From contig JACPSV010000148.1 in NCBI GenBank assembly GCA_016193115.1, forward strand, positions 1-5,010: a stretch of DNA of 5,010 bases, in the 5' to 3' direction. Source of the stretch: Elusimicrobiota bacterium. Lineage in GTDB: Bacteria > Elusimicrobiota > Elusimicrobia > 2-02-FULL-39-32. Shown in pieces: positions 1-5,010 of the stretch (position 1 is the first letter of the stretch; each line of letters opens with the position of its first letter). Below the pieces are notes generated by a model. It was not told where the DNA came from, ran no database searches, and worked only from the letters and a program-made list of their open reading frames with translations. The translations under genes and the position numbers were made by a program.

Positions 1-114
1 GGAAGCCATTCGCTTTCCGAAGGGTCTGTAGATAGCGTAGTCACCTACAGTTACGACCCAAAGAAAGGGATTCTGACTGGCGTGGTGAACACGACCCCCG
101 GAGGGACCGTGATG
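1..114 (+). repeat. Tail of a beta-repeat unit cut by the left edge
   Basis: Residues 1-38 start at the GS of a DGS motif and run through SVDSVVTYSY, a KKG turn and VVNTTPG to the VM before the first DDG. They match the second half of the 79-residue units of the central array, except that the turn after YSYD is three residues shorter. Their resemblance to that array suggests a homogeneous array also lies upstream of the window. Confidence 0.85.
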
Positions 115-3100
115 GACGACGGGCTTGGAAACAAAACAACATCAAAGAGTACGCAGGTCTACGAAATTCTCAATGGACAGGCAAAAGTGAAGACGGTCAC
201 AAGCCATACCGATATTGTGAACGTGGACGGAAGCAGGAACGTAGATTCCATGACCGGCAGTGACGGGGTTGTGAGGAACTCACAGGATAGCGTGATGACA
301 TACAATTATAATCGTGAGACCGGCGCGTTAGAAGGAGCAGTCAATACGCAGAATGGCATTACGATCATGGATGATGGGCTTGGAAATTTGACCGTGAACG
401 AAAGTAAACAAATGTTTGAGATCATAAACGGACAAGCAAAAGTCGTTAAGAACCTATCGTCCACTTATTCGGAGAATATTGACGGAAGCAAAAGTTGGAT
501 GGGAGTGGATGGAAAAGGATCGGTCCTGACAGTAACGTATGAATATTATGGCCAGGAATTTGTGAGCGCGGATGGGAATACGGTTATTAAACATCCGGTC
601 AATAACGGAGAGAAGAAATATAAGGGCGCCTTAGCCTATGCGAGAGGATCGGGATCCTCCATAGGCGACGACGGTTTTGAAAATATAACGTCTGCCGCCA
701 TTGTACAGACCTACGCCATTCTAAACGGTCAAGCTAAAATAGCCGCCAACTCTACGGCTTCTTTCACAAAAAATGTGGATGGTTCTTGGAGCGCAATGGG
801 AATTACGCCGGAATTGCAGGCGGAGCTGGAATCAGCCCAAGCCGAGTATGGAGCTGCTCTGGTGGATTTAGAAGAAGCTAAAAGAGAAGGGGTTCATTAT
901 AACCCTCCGGACTTAAACAGGCTGCCCGGAGAATCCGGGGACGGATTTAAGGCGGGAGGAGGGATTCCCGGTAAAGGCGGAGACAAGCAGAGAATAGGAA
1001 TTCCGGAGCGAGAGATTGGCGTCCCCGGCAGAAATGGAGATCGGTTTAGAGTAGGATTTCCCGGCGAAGGAATAGCCCATATTGCGCGCACCGAAAGAAA
1101 ACTGGATCAGGCCAAACAAAAGTTGGCCGCCATCGAAAACAAGATGGCGCGAGCGAACGCCAGCCAGGCGTTGACCGTGACTTATCATTACGATGCGAAC
1201 GGAAAATTAAACCAACAGGCGGCCGACGGGCATGGAATGAGCGTCACGGACGATGGGTTTGGCAACGTCACCACGGCCGATCTGACACAGAAATATCTGA
1301 ACGTGAACGGTCAGGCGAAAATGATCCAAAGCGTCACCGCATCCTTAACGGAAAATCTGGATGGATCTAAAAACTATATGGGTTGGAAAGTGGGGGTGAG
1401 CGCGGATGGGAGAGAGCTGATTGAAGGAACCGCCATGGTGGTAAACTACCGTTATGAGGGTGGGAGACTGGAACAACGTTTGCGTGAAGGCGGCAACAGG
1501 CAGCAGGCTCCTCCCACCGTTACTTCGGAAACCTATGGAGAGCAGACTTTTAAGTTTTTAGATTCAGGCGAGTTGATACGAGGCGAGATCACATTAGATG
1601 GTCTCGCCTACCTTATTTTAGAGGACGAATCGGGCCATCTGGCGGCGCAGTATCGTGACGATGCGGGTATGGTTCATACCGTTGAGGTCAGCTTGACTCA
1701 AAATGGCTCTGAGATCTCGATGACCATCCAACGTGACGACAGCATGAGCATCCTCGTGAGTCTGGACCGTGCCGGCGGGAACATGGTTATTTCAGAAGGA
1801 ACCAGCGGTATCGTAAAAACCCAGGACGGTAGAACCAGTTCGGAAGAAAGTGTAACTACCCGCGTATTTGACGGCACAGGCCGTCTGATCGCCGCCTCAG
1901 GGTCCGGCGTTTCCGTTTCTGACGACGGATTTGGAAATAGAACGGTCTCTACAATCACCCAAAATTACCTTATCCTCAACGGACAGGCAAAACTCACGAG
2001 CGTCCGAACTCACACGGAAGTGTTCAATCTGGACGGTAGCGGTACCGTGGCGGGTCTGGGGCAGGACAGCGTTGTGACTTATACCTACGGTGATCGGGAT
2101 GGAAAGAAAGGAATTTTAATTGGCGCGGTCAACACGATCCCCGGAGTGACTGTCATGGACGATGGATTTGGAAATAGAATCACATCCAGAACGACGCAAA
2201 CGTATGAGATCGTGAACGGTCAAGCGAAGGTCAAGACCGTGACAACACACACCGACAGCGCGAACATAGACGGAAGCCGATCGGTCGTAGAAGGATCGGT
2301 AGACAGCGTTGTCACCTACCTCTATGGAGATCAAGACGGAAAGAAAGGAATTTTGGTTGGCGCGACCAATACAACTCCCGGAGTGACCGTGATGGATGAC
2401 GGGTTTGGAAATAGGAGCACATCCAAAACCTCACAAATGTTTGAGCTGATCAATGGACAGGCGAAGGTCAGGACAGTGACAACACATACCGATATCGTGA
2501 ACAGTGATGGGAGCCGTTCTCTGGCAGACGGCGCCGTAGATAGCGTGGTCACTTACACCTATGGAGATCAAGATGGGAAAAGAGGAGTTTTGGTTGCGGC
2601 CGTGAACACGACCCCCGGCGTGACCGTGATGGACGACGGGTTCGGAAACCGGACGACTTCTAAAACCTTACAAACGTTTGACATTGTCAACGGACAGGCC
2701 AAGGTCAAGACAATCGCCAACCATAGCGATATTGTGAACCTGGACGGCAGCCATTCTGCGGCGGATGGATCCATTGACAGCGTTGTAACCTACACATACG
2801 GCGATAGAGACGGCAAGAAAGGAATTCTAATCGGCGCGGTGAACACAGTTCCTGGGGTTACCGTCATGGACGATGGATTTGGAAATCGAACGACCTCTAA
2901 AACAACACAGACCTATGAAATCGTGAATGGTCAAGCGAAAGTCAAGACTGTCAGTACGCACACGGATATCGTGAACCTGGACGGGAGCCATTCTCTTGCG
3001 AACGGATCCACAGACGGCGTTGTGACCTACACTTACGGGGACAAAGACGGCAAGAAAGGGGTTTTGATTGGCGCGGTCAACACAACTCCCGGCGTGACCG

Positions 3101-5010
3101 TGATGGACGATGGGTTTGGGAACTTAAGCACATCTCAAAGCGCGCAAATCTATGCCATCCTCAATGGTCAGGCAAAAGTCGTTAGCTCAGTCACTAAATC
3201 CTTTTCGGAAAATGGTGATGGTTCCAAGAGTTGGACAGGGTTAGGCGGCAGCGGGACAGATGGAGACGAGGTTGAGTTTAACGGCGAGACAATACGCACA
3301 CAAGCGGCGGTCATGACTTATGAGTACGAGGCCAACGGCAAACTCAAGAGAGTTTCGGCAACGGATGCGGTGACCGTATCTGACGATGGGTTTGGGAACA
3401 AAACTAAGACCACTGTTCAGCAAACGTTCAGCGACCCTAACTTGACGGGCGGTCAAGCAAAAGTCATAGAGAGCACTTCCTTAACGCACACGGTCAACAG
3501 CGATAGTTCCTGGAGCCGCATGGACGGCACAGAAGTGGAAATGGACGGAAAGGCGATTTTAACGGAAGGCATCCGGGTACGCAACCTCTATGACGTCGTC
3601 AACTATAAAGGGCGATTGATTGGCACGGTGCAACGGGGAACCGGAATCTCCGTGAGCGATGATGGGTTTGGGAATAAAACGCTTTCCCTCACAAAACAAA
3701 CCTTTACGAACCCGGCTCTCTACGGCGGCCAATCTAAAATTGCGACGTCCGAGAGTTCCTCCTACACAATCAATCTGGACGGTTCCTGGAGCGTGACGGG
3801 ACTTGACGCCTTGAATCTCATCCACCCGGAAATTGTGGAAACCATGCGCGACGAAGCAAGAGAAGCCCAGAGTCAACTCGAAAGCGAGTCTCCGGCTCTG
3901 GAACAGGCCATTGGAAGTCTGACAGAGCAGATCAATTCTTTGATCTCAGACATCGAAGCGGCAGAAACGGCTTATCAGAGCGAAGTCGCGGCAGCCGAGG
4001 CAACCTACCAATCGGAGTTGGCCAGACTGGACGCGGCCCTGCAGGGCGATCTCGCTATCAGTCAGGAGACTTATGACGCGGAATTGGCGGCGGCCAGATC
4101 CGCTTATGACGCGGTTGTGAATCCCGCCAAGGCCACATTGGACAACATTAAAAGAGTGGCGGCTACAGCCCTGGTGGACGCCATACAGAATGCGGACAGA
4201 GAGGGCGCAACTGAGACCGATATCTATTACGCGTTCATGAACGCCCGAGACGCAGTCTTGGACGCAGGTTATGACGAGAATTCCGACGATTATGACGCTT
4301 TCAATTTAGCCATGGCCTCTCAATGGAACGATCTTTGGACCGCCTATCAGGCAGCCGAAGATGGTTTTACCGCAGAAGTTGCCCAGGCGGTGGCCGATCG
4401 TATTTTGGCTCTGAACGACGCATACACAAAATACACCGCAGATTATCAGGCGGCATTGGACAAGTATTATGGCGCCGCCAATCCCGCTTATGACGCTTAT
4501 GTTACAGCTTTTGCCCAAGCAGGCGCCGACTATGAGACGGCGTTGGAACTGGCATGGGATGCCTACCTTGCAGAATGGAATGCCGCCGGAACCGCCTATA
4601 CTGAAACGGAAAGCGCCGCGTGGCAGGCCTATGTGGATGAATTTAACGACGCGCAGGCCGATTATGTGACAGCCGAGAGCGCTGCCTATTATAGTTACGT
4701 GGATCAATATAACGCTCTTTTTGCGGCAGCCACATACGTGGACAATGGGGTGACCTACTGGAAGTCCGCCACGCACCAGGCGAACTTTCAGGTATATTCA
4801 GCTTCTGCGTACGCCGCTTACCAAACAAGTAACACTGCATTAGTTGGGACTCGCAATGAGAGGCAGAGGGTCGCCGGTTCTAGTTATCAAAGCATAGAAT
4901 CGGCTGCGCGGAGCGCGCGCGATTCCAGGCAGAACGCAGCCACAGGCGTCTATCAAGGAATCGTGGGCACGGCAACCACGCAGGGCAGCGCCCTGAGCGC
5001 CCTTCTGGCC
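1..5010 (+). CDS. Internal fragment of a giant repetitive protein, probably surface-exposed or secreted
   Basis: Frame 1 is open for all 1670 codons with no stop and no boundary at either edge, so this is a middle slice of a much larger gene. The translation is clearly real protein: the same motifs (DDGFGN, NGQAK, N.DGS, TYxY) recur twelve times in one frame, and differences between copies are mostly silent. Order of parts by residue: beta-rich repeat units 1-267; helix, Gly/Pro loop and helix 268-388; a divergent repeat unit 389-500; inserted beta-looking domain 501-613; repeat units 614-1267; helical region 1268-1670. No cysteine occurs anywhere, as is common in large exported bacterial repeat proteins. 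No signal peptide, membrane anchor or catalytic motif is visible, but the true termini lie outside the window. The style recalls giant proteins of Omnitrophota (memory, unverified). A structural, adhesive or envelope role is inferred. A specific function cannot be assigned. Confidence 0.95.
115..369 (+). repeat. Beta-repeat unit 1 (85 residues)
   Basis: The unit begins at DDGLGN (residues 39-44), has NGQAK at 58-62 and DGS at 76-78, then runs to the next DDG at 124. Its core is very close to the central 79-residue array (NKTTSKSTQ, KVKTV, HTDIVNVDGS). The extra six residues fall after DGS, in a Ser/Asp/Gly-rich stretch before the next MTYNYN hairpin. Confidence 0.85.
370..666 (+). repeat. Beta-repeat unit 2 (99 residues), DGSKSW type
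   Basis: DDGLGN is at residues 124-129, NGQAK at 143-147 and DGSKSWMG at 161-168. After DGS comes LTVTYEYYG, then about 20 additional residues rich in Asn, Lys and Gly before GALAYARG and the next DDG at 223. It differs from the 79-residue type by KVVK after NGQA and SENIDGSKSW, features shared with unit 10. Confidence 0.8.
667..801 (+). repeat. Beta-repeat unit 3 core, DGSW type, leading into a helix
   Basis: DDGFEN is at residues 223-228, the only copy with Glu in place of the second Gly. NGQAK is at 242-246 and NVDGSWSAMG at 258-267. The usual TYxY hairpin does not follow; the chain runs straight into a predicted helix. Unit 12 makes the same switch after a DGSWSVTG motif. Confidence 0.8.
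802..1164 (+). other. Inserted helix - Gly/Pro loop - helix segment
   Basis: Residues 268-297 start TPELQAELESAQ and have heptad-like Leu/Ala spacing with many Glu. Residues 358-388 contain ERKLDQAKQKLAAIENKM with similar spacing. Each is about 30 residues, and they are separated by a Gly/Pro-rich stretch, so an antiparallel coiled-coil hairpin is likely. The segment sits between the DGSW end of unit 3 and the TYHYD hairpin of unit 4, as an insertion in the loop where repeat units vary in length. The fold is inferred from sequence pattern only. Confidence 0.7.
922..1071 (+). repeat. Short Gly/Pro-rich pseudo-repeat in the loop between the two helices
   Basis: Residues 308-357 contain recurring hydrophobic-Pro-Gly starts: LPGESGDGF, IPGKGGDKQ, IPEREIG, VPGRNGDRF and FPGEG. 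Most are followed by Gly-Asp, then Arg or Lys, then a hydrophobic residue and Gly, giving a loose period of about 12 residues with one short copy. It is not a strict Gly-X-Y collagen pattern. A flexible or extended loop is the simplest reading. Confidence 0.65.
1165..1500 (+). repeat. Beta-repeat unit 4 with flanking YD-like hairpins
   Basis: TVTYHYDANGKL (residues 392-403) leads into SVTDDGFGN (414-422), NGQAK (436-440) and NLDGSKNYMG (452-461). After an SADG stretch there is another hairpin-like strand pair, VVNYRYEGGRLEQRL (480-494), but no DDG core follows; a different domain begins instead. YHYDANGKL closely resembles the core of the RHS/YD repeat family (YxYDxxGxL), though family membership is an inference. 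Confidence 0.75.
1501..1839 (+). other. Non-repetitive inserted domain, probably beta-sheet
   Basis: Residues 501-613 lack the DDGFGN, NGQAK and DGS motifs. They show alternating hydrophobic and polar stretches typical of beta strands, such as TFKFLDSG, GEITLDGLAYLILED, HTVEVSLTQNG, EISMTIQRDD, SMSILVSLDRAG and NMVISEG, joined by Gly/Asp/Asn turns. It lies between two YD-like hairpins (ending about 494 and starting about 614), so it appears inserted into a repeat unit. I do not recognise the family. It could be a small binding domain or a strongly diverged spacer. Confidence 0.6.
1840..1920 (+). repeat. YD-like hairpin that restarts the repeat after the insert
   Basis: Residues 614-640 include SVTTRVFDGTGRLIAASGSGVSVS directly before DDGFGN. 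The FDGTGRL turn corresponds to the YDANGKL turn of unit 4 and the YGDRDGKKG turn of the central array. It supplies the strand pair that normally precedes each DDG core. Confidence 0.65.
1921..3105 (+). repeat. Tandem array of five 79-residue beta-repeat units (237 bases each)
   Basis: DDG motifs start at 1921, 2158, 2395, 2632, 2869 and 3106, a spacing of exactly 237 bases five times. Each unit reads DDGFGNR, a Thr/Ser-rich strand with Q.YEIV or similar, NGQAK, a Thr-rich strand, HTD..N.DGS, a variable Ser/Gly turn, VDSVVTYTYGD.DGKKG, ILIGAVNT.PG and TVM. Units starting at 2158 and 2869 are identical at 62 of 79 residues by hand count. The alternating strand pattern suggests a beta fold, perhaps one small domain or one turn of a fibre per unit. 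The array is much more uniform than its flanks, consistent with duplication or unequal recombination followed by selection on protein sequence. Confidence 0.95.
3106..3381 (+). repeat. Beta-repeat unit 10 (92 residues), DGSKSW type
   Basis: DDGFGN is at residues 1036-1041, NGQAK at 1055-1059 and ENGDGSKSWTG at 1070-1080. A Gly/Glu/Asp-rich insertion then leads to VMTYEYEANGKL (1104-1115). KVVSSV, SEN and DGSKSW match unit 2 better than the neighbouring 79-residue units, marking the end of the homogeneous array. Confidence 0.85.
3382..3657 (+). repeat. Beta-repeat unit 11 (92 residues) with a modified GGQAK core
   Basis: DDGFGN is at residues 1128-1133. The following strand is three residues longer (SDPNLTGGQAK), so the usual NGQAK becomes GGQAK. 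DGS is replaced by DSSWS at 1168-1172. The second half, TEGIRVRNLYDVVNYKGRLIG, is a divergent form of the VVTYxY hairpin. Unit length equals unit 10 but the residues are distributed differently. Confidence 0.8.
3658..3801 (+). repeat. Beta-repeat unit 12, last core before the helical region
   Basis: DDGFGNKT starts at residue 1220, followed by the same three-residue enlargement as unit 11 (TNPALYGGQSK) and NLDGSWSVTG at 1258-1267. As in unit 3, DGSW is followed by a helical segment instead of the YxY hairpin. This is the last beta-repeat core in the window. Confidence 0.8.
3802..3960 (+). other. Heptad coiled-coil segment opening the helical region
   Basis: Residues 1268-1320 begin LDALNLIHPEIVE, then turn Glu/Gln/Ser/Leu-rich. 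Ile1304, Leu1307, Ile1311, Leu1314 and Ile1318 follow a 3-4-3-4 spacing, which indicates a short left-handed coiled coil. It leads directly into an 11-residue repeat. Oligomeric state cannot be read from the sequence. Confidence 0.65.
3961..4125 (+). repeat. Five tandem 11-residue (hendecad) helical repeats
   Basis: Residues 1321-1375 divide into five 11-mers without gaps, for example AETAYQSEVAA and SQETYDAELAA. Position 5 is Tyr, Tyr, Leu, Tyr, Tyr (1325, 1336, 1347, 1358, 1369) and position 9 is Val, Leu, Leu, Leu, Val. Ala fills many remaining places. An 11-residue period fits a helix with nearly straight hydrophobic stripes (11 residues per three turns). The run ends at Asn-Pro (1374-1375). 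Confidence 0.8.
4126..4224 (+). other. Helical bridge between the 11-residue and 22-residue repeats
   Basis: Residues 1376-1408 are Ala-, Asp- and Thr-rich (AKATLDNIKRVAATALVD and onward) and look helical but lack the aromatic positions of the flanking repeats. The distance from the start of the 11-mers to the start of the 22-mers is 88 residues, a multiple of 11, so the helical register may continue unbroken. Nothing else is recognisable here. Confidence 0.5.
4225..5010 (+). repeat. Tandem 22-residue helical repeat with an aromatic stripe, running off the right edge
   Basis: Units of 22 residues (66 bases) start at residues 1409, 1431, 1453, 1475, 1497, 1519, 1541, 1563, 1585, 1607, 1629 and 1651 with no insertion or deletion. 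In the first eight, position 4 is always aromatic (Phe three times, then Tyr five times) and position 1 is Tyr or Trp in seven. Typical openings are YDAF, YDAY, WDAY, WQAY and YYSY. In units four to seven, positions 8 and 15 are also aromatic. The last four are degenerate; three of them start with YQ (YQTS, YQSI, YQGI). The pattern indicates a long amphipathic helix. Coiled-coil stalk and surface- or lipid-binding helix array are both possible. Confidence 0.85.

Noticed and set aside
922..1071. Collagen-like Gly-X-Y segment
   Set aside because: Gly does not fall at every third residue. The blocks have a looser period near 12 residues.
2149..2160. Recurrent GTGATGGAC or GTCATGGAC before DDG as possible internal start sites
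   Set aside because: The ATG is a conserved Met (VMDDG) inside each repeat unit, with the frame open on both sides and no proper ribosome binding site.
2331..2774. Two similar minus-strand frames (2331-2552 and 2568-2774) that look like a duplicated small gene
   Set aside because: They resemble each other only because they are antisense to successive 237-base units. Their start points are 237 or so bases apart and the plus frame explains every base.
1921..3105. CRISPR-like or non-coding tandem repeat
   Set aside because: The 237-base period is a multiple of three, differences are mostly silent and there are no spacers, so this is a protein-level repeat.
3559..3876. Minus-strand open frame of 105 codons, and the other shorter minus-strand frames at 913-1188, 1698-1958, 2116-2334 and 3241-3456
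   Set aside because: All are antisense shadows of the continuous plus-strand frame, with unusual composition and no supporting motifs.
4469..4669. Plus-strand frame of 66 codons in a second frame
   Set aside because: It overlaps the real reading frame entirely and encodes a Pro/Met/Arg-rich product expected from out-of-frame reading of Ala/Tyr/Asp codons.
4306..4776. Minus-strand open frame of 156 codons
   Set aside because: It lies fully antisense to the 22-residue repeat region. Its Gly/Ile/Cys-rich product is the mirror of Ala/Tyr/Asp codons on the plus strand, and it has no domain and no credible upstream signals.

Overview
The whole 5010-base window lies inside one protein-coding gene. 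Plus-strand frame 1 reads through all 1670 codons with no stop, and both ends are open. The window is therefore an internal slice of a giant gene: no true start, stop, promoter, RBS or terminator can be placed, and there is no intergenic DNA. The protein is modular, highly repetitive and free of cysteine over the entire slice. It is rich in Gly, Thr, Val, Asp, Asn and Ser in its first three quarters, and in Ala, Tyr, Asp and Glu in its last quarter. These are features of very large bacterial surface or secreted proteins. Base composition is moderate, by eye roughly half G+C. From memory, giant repeat proteins with DDGFGN and NGQAK motifs occur in Omnitrophota (formerly OP3/Omnitrophica), a group noted for enormous genes. 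That assignment is recollection plus inference and was not checked.

Layout, with residues numbered from the window start. Positions 1-801 hold the tail of one repeat unit and then three units of a beta-rich repeat with the signature DDG(F/L)GN - NGQAK - N.DGS. Positions 802-1164 break this with a helix, a Gly/Pro-rich loop and a second helix. Positions 1165-1500 carry a fourth divergent unit. Positions 1501-1839 hold a non-repetitive, beta-looking inserted domain, and 1840-1920 a hairpin that restarts the pattern. Positions 1921-3105 are a clean tandem array of five units of exactly 237 bases (79 residues). Positions 3106-3657 are two longer units of 276 bases, and 3658-3801 a last unit core. 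From 3802 to the right edge the protein is helical: a heptad segment (about 3802-3960), five 11-residue repeats (3961-4125), a less regular bridge (4126-4224), then a 22-residue repeat with an aromatic stripe that stays in phase from 4225 to the end.

The order looks like a higher-order repeat: homogeneous 79-residue units, then a unit ending DGSKSW, then a unit ending DGSW, then a helical segment. This order occurs twice (about 1-1164 and 1921-5010). A reasonable model is a long extracellular or envelope-associated rod in which stiff beta-repeat stretches alternate with coiled-coil or amphipathic-helix segments. The beta unit contains a YxYDxxGxL hairpin resembling RHS/YD repeats. No enzymatic domain is recognisable in the slice, and its molecular function is unknown.
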